This document shows, piece by piece, positions 1 to 7,687 of a stretch of 36,390 nt of DNA (positions within the stretch are counted from its first letter, which is position 1; every line of letters begins with the position of its first letter). The position numbers and the translations under genes were made by a program. Source of the DNA: a virus. The stretch spans positions 1 through 36,390 of the IMG/VR virus record IMGVR_UViG_3300044955_000080, one strand, 5' to 3'. The notes under the pieces were generated by a model. That model ran no database searches. It was not told the origin of the DNA and saw only the letters and a program-made list of their open reading frames with translations.

Positions 1-127
1 CAGGTGCGGCATTCAAAACGGTAGCCGCCATTTGCCCCATTTCATCAACTTTACGCTGAGCACTTTCAAGGTTGCGTTTATCCATCTTAGCAACAGCTTC
101 AATAAACGCCGCGCCACCTTCAGGATC
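1..127. repeat. Terminal direct repeat, left copy (assembly overlap)
   Basis: These 127 bases recur identically at 36264-36390, at the other end of the window. The reading frame of the gp20-like gene passes through both copies without a break. This is what an assembler leaves when it closes a circular or circularly permuted, terminally redundant genome. An odd length of 127 is also a common maximum k-mer, so the repeat is more likely an artefact of assembly than a real packaged terminal repeat. Confidence 0.9.
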
Positions 128-364
128 AATAGCAAGTAATTGTTGCTGTGCGGCTGTATCACCAGTAACAGCTTTTTGGCGCAAGCCAGTAAGCATAATG
201 TTACGCTCTTTGGCTGCCTTCTCTCGCTTTGGCCTTTCGGCAACTTCGCGTTCTGCTTCGCTTAATTGTAATTGAGCCATCTTGTTGCTAGTGCGAGCAC
301 CTTCAACGGCGGCTTTCGTGCGATATAGTTCACCTACATCAATTCCAAATCTGTTAGCTGCCAT
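1..364 (-). CDS. gp20-like DNA transfer/ejection protein, N-terminal part (continues at right edge)
   Basis: This is the first 121 codons of a gene that runs off the left edge and continues at 36263-35773. Joined across the circle it is 855 nt, an exact multiple of three, giving a 284-residue protein. The ATG at 364-362 is preceded by a strong AGGGGG ribosome binding site with 8-nt spacing, and begins 4 nt after the stop of the gp7-like gene. The visible part starts MAANRFGIDVGELYRTKAAV and is helical, charged and Ala/Glu/Lys-rich with no membrane segment. Position between a gp7-like protein and a giant gp16-position protein matches P22 gene 20, whose product is ejected with the DNA and helps form the trans-envelope conduit. 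The family assignment is by synteny and by C-terminal sequence. Confidence 0.8.
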   Translation of the reverse strand, partial: MAANRFGIDVGELYRTKAAVEGARTSNKMAQLQLSEAEREVAERPKREKAAKERNIMLTGLRQKAVTGDTAAQQQLLAIDPEGGAAFIEAVAKMDKRNLESAQRKVDEMGQMAATVLNAAP

Positions 365-368
365 TGTC

Positions 369-1067
369 TTAACCCCCTGCGGCTGGCGTCATCATTTTAT
401 AAGTAAGCCAGTTTTGAGCGGCTTGGTTAACAACTTGCGCCTGATCTTGATAGCCACTAGCACGAGCAGCGCCAACATTTTGAGCCGCTATATTTTGTGA
501 TCTGCCAGTGTTAGCCATGATGTTGCCGCTAGTTTGAGCAAGTTGGCTTGTTGTTTGCGCTTGTCCGGCTGCGGAAGCTTGACCGCCCTGAGATAAACCA
601 GAAAGAATATTGAACTTACGAGCCTTCTCATTAGCGGCACGAGCATAAGCGTTAGCATATTCTTTGCTGCCTTGCTCTTGACCAAACTGAGTTAAAGCCT
701 TTTGCTGAGCACCAGAAAGTAATCGACCACGAGCAGCAGCAGAAGCGTCAATTGCTTCAACACCTTCTTTCATGCGTACACGATAACCGGGATCGTCTTC
801 AAGGTTGATATTACCAACCTCAAAAGCACCAGACTGAACACCTTGCCAGATAGAATCAAGGGCTTGTTGGCCCACATCACGCCAAGGAGCAAAATCAGCT
901 CTTTGTTGTTCTGCCATTTCACGCTGAAACTCTAAGTTCTTTTCAGCCATTCTTTCTTCAGCAGCCACACCTTGTTTCGCGGCTTTGGCTTGCGCTTTAC
1001 TTGCTTTGTTAGCTGAGTAAGCCCCGACAACAGCGGAACCAACAACAGCGGCGGCAACTACAGACAT
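369..1067 (-). CDS. gp7-like DNA transfer/ejection protein
   Basis: A 232-residue protein beginning with a small-residue hydrophobic stretch (MSVVAAAVVGSAVVGAYSA) followed by Lys/Ala/Glu-rich helix and a conserved FAPWRDVGQQAL motif (about residues 60-71). The rest is rich in Gln, Ala and Ser, with SGAQQKALTQFGQEQGSKEY typical of phage internal virion proteins. In P22, gp7 is an injected protein processed at its N-terminus; the N-terminal segment here could be similarly cleaved or inserted into membrane. The start is supported by an AGGGGG site 4-5 nt upstream. It lies between the gp14-position gene and the gp20-like gene, the same order as in P22. Confidence 0.82.
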   Translation of the reverse strand: MSVVAAAVVGSAVVGAYSANKASKAQAKAAKQGVAAEERMAEKNLEFQREMAEQQRADFAPWRDVGQQALDSIWQGVQSGAFEVGNINLEDDPGYRVRMKEGVEAIDASAAARGRLLSGAQQKALTQFGQEQGSKEYANAYARAANEKARKFNILSGLSQGGQASAAGQAQTTSQLAQTSGNIMANTGRSQNIAAQNVGAARASGYQDQAQVVNQAAQNWLTYKMMTPAAGG

Positions 1068-1618
1068 TATTCCCCCTTAGAACAAATAGCCTTAGCGTGT
1101 TCAGCTAAAACTTGTTCATCGTGCTCTATTTGCGCCATAGCGTTTTCAAGCATCACATTAAATTCTTCTAACTCTTGGAATGAACCACAAGTTAAAAACT
1201 CGTACATTTCTTCAGGATCGCGTTCTTCAGCACAATGGAAAGTAATCCAGTGAGTATCTTCGTGAGCATAGCCAGCGCGTTTTTTACCAGCCTTTCCTTC
1301 CATGATATTCAAACCAGTTAGGCGCTTAACTTCCCCAGTATCAGTTGATACCGTAATATCACCACTAAGCATAATATCGAAGTGATCAAACTTATGAATA
1401 CGACCAGTTAATAAAGTGCCTTTAGGTATGGTTATTTCACGCGCATAAATACCACCACTAAAACGGTGTTCAACTGGTATAGCAACCTGATCTTCCTGAA
1501 GCATTGCGCCTTCAAGTTGATTTAACTTTTCGCGGCGTTCTTCGGTAGCAATAACAGAAACAGCCTTTACCAAGGCTAGTGATTTTTCTTCGCTCATTGC
1601 GATATTAGATTCTTTCAT
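1067..1618 (-). CDS. Cupin-like virion-associated protein at the P22 gp14 position
   Basis: A 183-residue protein with a helical N-terminus (residues 1-45), then a beta-rich core: a TIPKGTLLTGRIHKFDHF stretch (63-80), LSGDITVST (84-92) and KRAGYAHEDTHW (113-124), ending in an acidic helical tail. The spacing of HxxDH and the YAHEDTHW segment looks like a double-stranded beta-helix (cupin-like) fold found in several podovirus structural modules; this is from memory of similar proteins, not a search. The ATG overlaps the previous stop (TAATG). It occupies the place of P22 gene 14, which is needed for assembly, but sequence kinship to gp14 is not visible. An internal ATG at 1597 is an alternative start. 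Confidence 0.65.
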   Translation of the reverse strand: MKESNIAMSEEKSLALVKAVSVIATEERREKLNQLEGAMLQEDQVAIPVEHRFSGGIYAREITIPKGTLLTGRIHKFDHFDIMLSGDITVSTDTGEVKRLTGLNIMEGKAGKKRAGYAHEDTHWITFHCAEERDPEEMYEFLTCGSFQELEEFNVMLENAMAQIEHDEQVLAEHAKAICSKGE

Positions 1619-2622
1619 TATGCGCCTAATTCCTCTTTCAACTCTGATATATGTTTAACTTGGTAAATAGTACCTGTGTTATCAGTGTTAGTAAAAGTAT
1701 CGGTTGAACTTCCAACTTGTAATTGAATTAAATCCCCTTCACTACCTTGAGGCAATTCAACAGCAATAACGGCTGAAATATTAACGCCGCCTTGGTTTCG
1801 ACCTACAAAGTAATTGAATGTATTCGTTCCCGGCGTTGCCGTTGTTGCGTTATAAGATCTAAACTGTATTTTTCTACCATTATTAACTTCATCAAATTCA
1901 AGAGTTATTTTAATGGCAAACTCCCAAACGCCTTGACGATCTAACTTTAAACCGTGATTGACTTTATCGTAAGTAACGTCTTTTGGCGTGGTTATTAAGT
2001 CAACATCGAACCCTTCAATAGTTTTAAATGTTGCGTCTACAGTTCCTATAGTGTCAGTAGCATCAACACCAATACCGCCGTAACCAGCAGCAACAAAAGA
2101 GTTTCTTGCTTGCGTTCTGGTAAGTTCAATGTAAGCATCGTTATCAATTAAAGATACCTTTCTCCAAAGCGAAGGATTAAAGGCTCCGGCTGGCTCCGCT
2201 ATATCATTAATAGCGCGATAGTAACTTTGAGGGTCGCCAGAAGGATTTACAACATAATCATTAGCTGAATATCCAGCATCTTCGTCATATTCGCCCGGCC
2301 TAGTATCACCAAAAACACGATATTCAAGATCAAGAATGTTTTGTTTATTGGTGGCAATATCGCTTTTGTTTTGCTCAATATCAGCTTCGTTAACAATTAT
2401 CCTTTCTTCGTGATCAAGAACAACAACAATAACTTCATCAAGGGTATCAAGCGTTCCATCTATTGATTCTAAGTTATCATCAATAGAGTTGCCTTCTTTG
2501 TTAGCTGTACGATCAAACATATCCCTAAACCAGATAGCCCAAGCCCGGCTTGGTGTTCCGTTAGGGTTTAGCATTGGCGTGGTAAGTGGTGGCCTTGATA
2601 CTATATTTTTTCTTTCAGCCAT
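1618..2622 (-). CDS. Tail needle/fibre-like protein (gp26 position)
   Basis: A 334-residue protein of four visible parts. Residues 10-40 hold a conserved anchor (RPPLTTPMLNPNGTPSRAW). Residues about 45-104 form a heptad-like coiled coil. Residues about 115-156 have the aromatic pattern of a small carbohydrate-binding module (YSANDYVV, YYRAIND, SLWRKVS). The C-terminal 150 residues are beta-rich and resemble a TNF/C1q-like jelly-roll knob (DRQGVWEFAIKITLEF, RKIQFRSYNA, GDLIQLQV). It follows the gp10-like gene as gp26 does in P22; Sf6 has a needle with a globular knob. It probably plugs the tail or contacts the host surface. A tail fibre is the alternative. The stop overlaps the next start. Confidence 0.7.
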   Translation of the reverse strand: MAERKNIVSRPPLTTPMLNPNGTPSRAWAIWFRDMFDRTANKEGNSIDDNLESIDGTLDTLDEVIVVVLDHEERIIVNEADIEQNKSDIATNKQNILDLEYRVFGDTRPGEYDEDAGYSANDYVVNPSGDPQSYYRAINDIAEPAGAFNPSLWRKVSLIDNDAYIELTRTQARNSFVAAGYGGIGVDATDTIGTVDATFKTIEGFDVDLITTPKDVTYDKVNHGLKLDRQGVWEFAIKITLEFDEVNNGRKIQFRSYNATTATPGTNTFNYFVGRNQGGVNISAVIAVELPQGSEGDLIQLQVGSSTDTFTNTDNTGTIYQVKHISELKEELGA

Positions 2623-3999
2623 TTATCTAGCCTCAATCCATGCGCCACCAATATCAATTGGAATAGGGTCGCTTATCTCAATCTTAAACGTAAACTGGCG
2701 AGCACAACCAAAGCGGTTAACCTTGGCCCTAGATAAATACTCACCTTTCCTTCCTATTTTGCCAACCTTAAAATTTTGACTGTATGTTTTGCCTGAGTCT
2801 TTTGAGAAATAAACTCGAAGCTCAGGATCTTCACCCTGACCAAGAGTTAGGCCAACGCCAGTTTCCATATCAAATTCAAGGCTATCAACAGTAAGAAACT
2901 CACGCCCTTGGTTTACGGTTGGTAATACAAATTCACGAATAACGGGTTCACCATCATCTGTATAAAAGCTATTAGCCATTTGATAAACGCGACCATTCTG
3001 AAAATCGCCAACAAGCGTTTTTGAATCAAAGAAAATAGCGTTGTTAGATTGGTGCCTTCCGAATTGATAGCTTTGGCGAATATGCCAAGCACCAGTTGAA
3101 ATATCAAAGCACCAAGTAAGATCTCTTGACGGAATAGTTAGAACATAAAACAAGTGACCTTCATCTTGGTAGGTGTAGGCAAACGCATCACTAAGATCAA
3201 CGTCTTTAAGTGTTTTCTCTACGGCGTGAGAGCTAATCCTAACAGGCGTGTAACCTGTCATTTGATAAACCATTAAATCAGAGCCGACAAAGTAAACAGT
3301 GTTGTTTTGCTTGGCTACCGTATAACGAGCGCCACAACCTTTTTCAATAAATGCGCCTTGGTTGCGCTCAAAAGGGAAGTCAGCCGCGCCTGAGTTATAC
3401 CAAACCTCAATTGTTTCTGTGCCGAACATGAATACTTCACGGTGATCACTAAGTACAGCAACTAAAGGATCTGGTTGACCTTCAGCAGTTGCGAAGTCTA
3501 ACGGGTCAAATGTCACATCAAGCAAGTTAGAAATAAAGAACTGCCCGGTACCCTTTCGGTCAAATATAAAATAACCATCTTGGTAAGTAACCGTTGACGC
3601 TGGGTACCAACCATCACCGCCAAGCTGATTAACTTGATTGGTGTTTGAGTCATAATAAAAACCTTTAACACCATCAACCATAACTAATTGAGAGCCGTTA
3701 TCTTCCATAACAACATTGCCGGTCAAATCAACATTTCCAAGTGATTTATAAGTACCATCAGCAAAAACTTCATACAACTTTGATGGGGTAACAGCAAAAG
3801 CCCTATTTCCATTTTGGTGAAGGGCTTTAACTGGAAAAGTTGGCAGCTCTGAAAAGAACGCCAAACCGGGAGTGTTAATCAAATTAAATGGGTACTTACC
3901 GCCAGTTGATTTTCTAGGGTAAACATTAACAAGTAATTCATCACCTGAAATATCTTGTTCAGAAGTGTTTGCTGTTAATGGTATTTGGATTTGTGGCAT
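2623..3999 (-). CDS. Packaged DNA stabilization protein, P22 gp10-like tail hub
   Basis: 458 residues from the ATG at 3999, chosen because an AGGGG site sits 7 nt upstream and it starts 1 nt after the gp4-like stop; an ATG at 4017 would add six residues inside the previous gene. The protein opens MPQIQIPLTANTSEQDISGD with ELLVNVYPRKSTGGKYPFNL soon after, the signature of the P22 gp10 family, and is beta-rich throughout with repeated YQDGYF, FYVLTIPS and GAWHIRQS type strands as in a propeller-like hub. In P22 gp10 binds below gp4 and holds the packaged DNA and tailspikes. Length matches gp10 (about 470 residues). Confidence 0.93.
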   Translation of the reverse strand: MPQIQIPLTANTSEQDISGDELLVNVYPRKSTGGKYPFNLINTPGLAFFSELPTFPVKALHQNGNRAFAVTPSKLYEVFADGTYKSLGNVDLTGNVVMEDNGSQLVMVDGVKGFYYDSNTNQVNQLGGDGWYPASTVTYQDGYFIFDRKGTGQFFISNLLDVTFDPLDFATAEGQPDPLVAVLSDHREVFMFGTETIEVWYNSGAADFPFERNQGAFIEKGCGARYTVAKQNNTVYFVGSDLMVYQMTGYTPVRISSHAVEKTLKDVDLSDAFAYTYQDEGHLFYVLTIPSRDLTWCFDISTGAWHIRQSYQFGRHQSNNAIFFDSKTLVGDFQNGRVYQMANSFYTDDGEPVIREFVLPTVNQGREFLTVDSLEFDMETGVGLTLGQGEDPELRVYFSKDSGKTYSQNFKVGKIGRKGEYLSRAKVNRFGCARQFTFKIEISDPIPIDIGGAWIEAR

Positions 4000-4000
4000 T

Positions 4001-4741
4001 TTACGGCCCCTGTTCAATTATGTAGGTACCAATACCTTTTCTCTGTGTTGCAACTGCCCTATCCATCCCAAGAACAAGAGATCGGTAATTGTTGCGCTTG
4101 AGCCATTTCTTTTGTTCAACTGCTTGAGTTGCCACAAGTGGAGTTATATCTTTACCCCATTCAGGCGCTAACTCTAAGCATAAATTATAAATAAGGGCTT
4201 TCTCATAACCCGGTGGAAGATTTATTTCATCTGTTAGATTTGCGGTTGGTAGGTATTCCGCTAATGGTTGAACAACTTCTAAATGAAGCGTTTCATCTTG
4301 ATAAGGAACAGATTCAAATAAAATGGTATTTAAAGGCCAACCTTTGCGAAGGTAAAAGCGAGAAGGGCGAGAAATATTAGTTTTTCGGCTAATTCGGTTA
4401 AATGTTTCAACGTCAATAACCTCAAGAATGTAATCAGTTTCGTAAGCGTCACGAATAAAGGCTGATAGTATTCTTTCTGGCCTAGCTGTTTGAATGTGGT
4501 TATCTGGAACAATTTGATCAGGGTAAATACCAATAGTGTATTCAGGCTGACCATTTAAAAGAGTTTTTGTAACAACGCTAACAACTGGAATTAATAATGT
4601 TTCATTACTCCAAGAGTCCACCATTTGAGTGAACACTTCCAAGGCGTCATCACCTTCATTGGCCGGCAACGGCTCGCCAGCCGCAAGAACGCCAATCTTT
4701 CGCATTGACGATCTAATAATATCTTGAACTGTACGAGCCAT
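4001..4741 (-). CDS. Head-to-tail adaptor, P22 gp4-like tail accessory factor
   Basis: A 246-residue protein starting MARTVQDIIRSSMRKIGVLA, followed by EGDDALEVFTQMVDSW, the typical start of the P22 gp4 family. Later motifs include LPPGYEKALIYNLCLELAP, shared by head-tail connector proteins. In P22 gp4 assembles as a 12-mer onto the portal after packaging; P22 gp4 is about 166 residues, so this protein is longer and similar to gp4 homologues in marine phages. It is followed immediately by the gp10-like gene. No muramidase motif is evident. Confidence 0.88.
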   Translation of the reverse strand: MARTVQDIIRSSMRKIGVLAAGEPLPANEGDDALEVFTQMVDSWSNETLLIPVVSVVTKTLLNGQPEYTIGIYPDQIVPDNHIQTARPERILSAFIRDAYETDYILEVIDVETFNRISRKTNISRPSRFYLRKGWPLNTILFESVPYQDETLHLEVVQPLAEYLPTANLTDEINLPPGYEKALIYNLCLELAPEWGKDITPLVATQAVEQKKWLKRNNYRSLVLGMDRAVATQRKGIGTYIIEQGP

Positions 4742-4751
4742 AACTTACACC

Positions 4752-5351
4752 TTACTCAGCGTTTAACGCTTCAGTGATTTTTTCAATCATTGTGTCTTCA
4801 CCCCAATTTGAGCGAAGAGATAAACCAAGTGATTTACCTAATACAATGTGTTCTTCTTTGTTTAATGACTTAGGATCTTCATTGAAACGATCTTGAAGTT
4901 CGTTAAGTTCATCAGCTTCAGCATCAGATTGCTTTAGCCCTCGGCGCTCAGCTTCACCAATCAATGTTTCATCAGAAACATTTTCAAGGTTAAGAGCAAC
5001 AAAACCATCTTCAGTAATACGGCGCTTAAGCTCTTCTTGAAGAGTTTCATCAGTTAGATTTGCCGGGTCAAAAGCAGCTTGAGCCATTTTATTAGCTTCG
5101 CCTTTTAACTGTTCTTGAGTTAAAACGATAAAGCCAAATGATTTAACCATTTCAACTAAATCTTCAGGGCGAGCATTTGTAACTTGCTCTTGTGTCATTC
5201 CAGTGTCGTTATCTTCTGGAAGTTTCAAGCGAGCTGGAGAGTGAACCCAACCTTCCTTTTCTTTTGCTTCAACTTCTTCATCAGAAAGTTTGAACATTTC
5301 ACCCTTAGGGCAATTTTCGTGAAATAAATAAATTAATCTTTTGTTTGACAT
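4752..5351 (-). CDS. Acidic virion-associated protein with HeH/LEM-like C-terminus
   Basis: A 199-residue, strongly acidic protein with no clear enzymatic motif. The C-terminal part (165-196; EEHIVLGKSLGLSLRSNW then EDTMIEKI) has the helix-extended loop-helix pattern of HeH/LEM or SAP-like modules that occur in small phage capsid-associated proteins. Two further segments (TDETLQEELKRRI about 100-112 and SDETLIGEAERRGL about 126-139) repeat a similar pattern, suggesting tandem degenerate LEM-like units. It lies between the coat gene (with a terminator in between) and the gp4-like gene. A role in head maturation or DNA-end contact is only a guess from position. Confidence 0.6.
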   Translation of the reverse strand: MSNKRLIYLFHENCPKGEMFKLSDEEVEAKEKEGWVHSPARLKLPEDNDTGMTQEQVTNARPEDLVEMVKSFGFIVLTQEQLKGEANKMAQAAFDPANLTDETLQEELKRRITEDGFVALNLENVSDETLIGEAERRGLKQSDAEADELNELQDRFNEDPKSLNKEEHIVLGKSLGLSLRSNWGEDTMIEKITEALNAE

Positions 5352-5390
5352 AGTGATTACCTTTTAAAAGTTTATCGAAAGCTTTCACCC

Positions 5391-5419
5391 AAAAAGCCCG
5401 GAACTAAGCCGGGCTTTTT
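5391..5419 (-). terminator. Intrinsic terminator after the coat gene
   Basis: A perfect 11-bp inverted repeat (AAAAAGCCCGG, loop of 7, CCGGGCTTTTT) lies 15 bases beyond the coat stop codon. Read leftward it is a GC stem followed by a T run, an intrinsic terminator; its symmetry makes it possibly bidirectional. It is placed to make coat mRNA more abundant than the downstream tail genes, which then depend on read-through. Confidence 0.88.
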
Positions 5420-5433
5420 ATTAGGTATCAACC

Positions 5434-6690
5434 TTAGGAAGAAGCAGCGCCCCAAAGTCGAAGAGCTAACTCGCCATAAATCAAGTCAGCACCCCAAACG
5501 GCATCAATACGGTGTATTTCCGATTGCTCATTAATATCATAAGCAGCGGTTAACAGTAGAGATAAACCAGTATCAGGATCGGCAGCTCGAGACTTAACAA
5601 CAGCCGATTGAGGAAGCTCTAAATCAATCATTGCTAAAGCAATAGCGTCACGGTGGAACAAGTAGTTTTGTTCGTAAGTCGTGTTAGCTGCGCCAAGAAT
5701 GTTGATTGGAGCATTATCAGCCGGAAGGTTAGTAACATTTTGATAAGCCGCCAAACTAACAGGATCGCCATTCTCATTAGGAATGGTTGCCGTTCCATCA
5801 TTTAAGCTTGGAGAAATCTTAATTGTCCCAGCGCCAATACCATTAGTATTAACGTCTTCAAGAACAACAAACTCTTGAAGTAAACCAGTTGATTCATAGT
5901 TTTGAGGGTTAACACCAAATACACCATCAAAGGTAATAACGTCACCAGCTCTTAAGAAGAATAATGTTGAAGCTGTACCACCATCAAAGTTAACAGTGTC
6001 ACCATTAACAGTTGAAGCGCCTACCAATGGCGTTCCGCCGTGATCACCAACTGTATGCTTAGGTAAGTTCTGAGATTCATAAACCTCATAAGCTGAAACA
6101 TTACCGCGGTAGCCCATTTTATAAGCTTGCTCAACCATACTTTCTTTGAACAACTTAGTAACTTCATCAGATAGAGAAGCACAAGTGAACGGGTCAAGTA
6201 CGGCGTGGCGCATACCATCTTGAGGAACTGCGTAAGTTGTTTGCTTAGCACCAGCGTTAGCAAAATCAATAAACGCACCCGGACGAACACCCGGAGTACC
6301 AGAAGAATGGAAGGCTTTCTTAAGCGTTAATGTTAAAGAGCGGTCTATAGCGTTGGCAATCTGAACCATACCCGATTTTAGATAACGCTCTGAGAACTGA
6401 GTAATATCTAAAGTTTTATCCTTGACAGTGTACTCAAGGCCAACATGCTCTTGATTGTCAATTTTAAATGGAATGGTTTGATCGACCATTGGTCTTTTAA
6501 CCAAAGTTCGACCACTGGCAGATTTAACACGGTAAGGAAGTTTTAATCGAATAGTATCACCAACCTTACCAAAGGTTTTTTCATAGTTACGATAAACACA
6601 CTTAGCCATAACTAAGTTGTTTTTAAGAAGTCGTAACGCTTCTTTTGCAATGACGTCATCCGTCAATAGATTGTTGTCTTGAACAGCCAT
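5434..6690 (-). CDS. Major capsid protein, P22 gp5-like (HK97 fold)
   Basis: 418 residues, close to P22 coat (430). It starts MAVQDNNLLTDDVIAKEALR with VYRNYEKTFGKVGDTIRLKL and PYRV, characteristic of the P22 coat family, and carries a central region (about 210-300) with several Gly/Thr-rich strands that would correspond to the inserted I-domain. A strong AGGAG site precedes the ATG. The order scaffold, then coat, is as in P22. It would form the procapsid shell on the scaffold and expand during packaging. The strong terminator downstream fits high, separately tuned expression. Confidence 0.94.
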   Translation of the reverse strand: MAVQDNNLLTDDVIAKEALRLLKNNLVMAKCVYRNYEKTFGKVGDTIRLKLPYRVKSASGRTLVKRPMVDQTIPFKIDNQEHVGLEYTVKDKTLDITQFSERYLKSGMVQIANAIDRSLTLTLKKAFHSSGTPGVRPGAFIDFANAGAKQTTYAVPQDGMRHAVLDPFTCASLSDEVTKLFKESMVEQAYKMGYRGNVSAYEVYESQNLPKHTVGDHGGTPLVGASTVNGDTVNFDGGTASTLFFLRAGDVITFDGVFGVNPQNYESTGLLQEFVVLEDVNTNGIGAGTIKISPSLNDGTATIPNENGDPVSLAAYQNVTNLPADNAPINILGAANTTYEQNYLFHRDAIALAMIDLELPQSAVVKSRAADPDTGLSLLLTAAYDINEQSEIHRIDAVWGADLIYGELALRLWGAASS

Positions 6691-6705
6691 GATAGCTTCT
6701 CCTAA

Positions 6706-7614
6706 TTACCAAGATGATCTACGCTTTTGCTCTTTCTCATTCATGTGTGCTTCATATTCAGCAAATGACATTTCAGAAACATCTTTTTGCTGAGCATCTG
6801 AACCACTAACAGGACTGATAGGCTCCGGCGCTTTCGTTGTTTTTGTCGGTTTCGGCGGCTTGCTCGTCACCGTCAGATCAATTTTAGCGATCGCTCGCAT
6901 TTGTTGAGCTGGTGATTGACCAGCAATTTCAGTAGCAAGATCTTTATTATTGCCAAGGTGCATCATAACATTTGCTGGATTGTCGCACTCGGCCAAAGCT
7001 TCGACCATTTCAGCAGTTATATCAACATCAGGATTAAGAGCAACCTCTTCAAAGTTGTCAGGCTTATCAGAAGAATCAACCTTTTCTCTTAAAATCGCCA
7101 TAGCGGTTTTTTGAGAGTCAGTAAGTTCAGTTTGAACTTCATCAGACTGTTGCTCTGGTTGCTTTTCAGACTTCTTCTCAGGAGTCTTGTTTTCGTAAGC
7201 ATCCAACGCATCAAGATACTTATCATAAGTATCATAATCTGATTCAACTGGAGGTTTGCTTTCTTTTCCATCATTAGGACTTTCAAGCTTTGCTCTTAAC
7301 TCAGCATTTTCACGCTCAAGGGCTTCGTTTTTACGGCGTTCCTCTTCGCGTTGTCTTGTTACTTTGTCGATACGCTTTTGAACACCGTTAGACTTTTTGG
7401 CCTTTTCAGTGTCGGCGGTTGTATCTTCACCGGCATCAATTGTTTTATCAGTTTCTTTCTCTGAAACTTCAGTGTCAGCACCTTCAGAACTGGCCGGTTC
7501 TTCTTGTTGCTGCGGCTCCTGTGATTCAGGTTGAACCTCTGGTAAATCGCTTGATGTTGTGACAAAACCAGCGGTTTCATCAATTTGTTGGTTATCAGTG
7601 TTTTCAACTGTCAT
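6706..7614 (-). CDS. Scaffolding protein, P22 gp8-like
   Basis: A 302-residue protein of low complexity: a Gln/Glu/Pro/Ser-rich acidic N-terminal third, a basic and helical KRIDKVTRQREEERRKNEAL segment (about 80-100), a central acidic linker and a short basic C-terminus (NEKEQKRRSSW). P22 gp8 (303 residues) has nearly the same length, sits between portal and coat, and binds coat through a basic C-terminal helix-turn-helix. The ATG is preceded by AGGA inside the loop of a small hairpin (see the leader element). No protease gene is seen nearby, consistent with P22-style recycling of scaffold without cleavage. Confidence 0.85.
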   Translation of the reverse strand: MTVENTDNQQIDETAGFVTTSSDLPEVQPESQEPQQQEEPASSEGADTEVSEKETDKTIDAGEDTTADTEKAKKSNGVQKRIDKVTRQREEERRKNEALERENAELRAKLESPNDGKESKPPVESDYDTYDKYLDALDAYENKTPEKKSEKQPEQQSDEVQTELTDSQKTAMAILREKVDSSDKPDNFEEVALNPDVDITAEMVEALAECDNPANVMMHLGNNKDLATEIAGQSPAQQMRAIAKIDLTVTSKPPKPTKTTKAPEPISPVSGSDAQQKDVSEMSFAEYEAHMNEKEQKRRSSW

Positions 7615-7616
7615 GG

Positions 7617-7663
7617 CGTATATGTTCCTATACGAATTTAAGCCCGGTGTACCGCACCGGTAC
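7617..7663 (-). promoter_or_regulatory. Structured leader upstream of scaffold gene
   Basis: Three inverted repeats are packed into 47 bases. CGTATA (7617-7622) pairs with TATACG (7629-7634), with the scaffold Shine-Dalgarno AGGA in or at its loop. GTACCG (7649-7654) pairs with CGGTAC (7658-7663). CCGGTG (7644-7649) pairs with CACCGG (7655-7660). The last two share bases and cannot form together. No T run follows in either direction, so this is not a plain terminator. Translational tuning of scaffold is a possible role; P22 scaffold synthesis is autoregulated after transcription. Confidence 0.45.
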
Positions 7664-7687
7664 GGTCAAATAAATAATAAGCCTTTT

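Noticed and set aside
1-127. A true packaged direct terminal repeat, as in T7-like phages
   Set aside because: The repeat lies inside a coding gene, its length equals a common assembly k-mer, and the packaging genes are of the headful P22 type. An assembly overlap is simpler.
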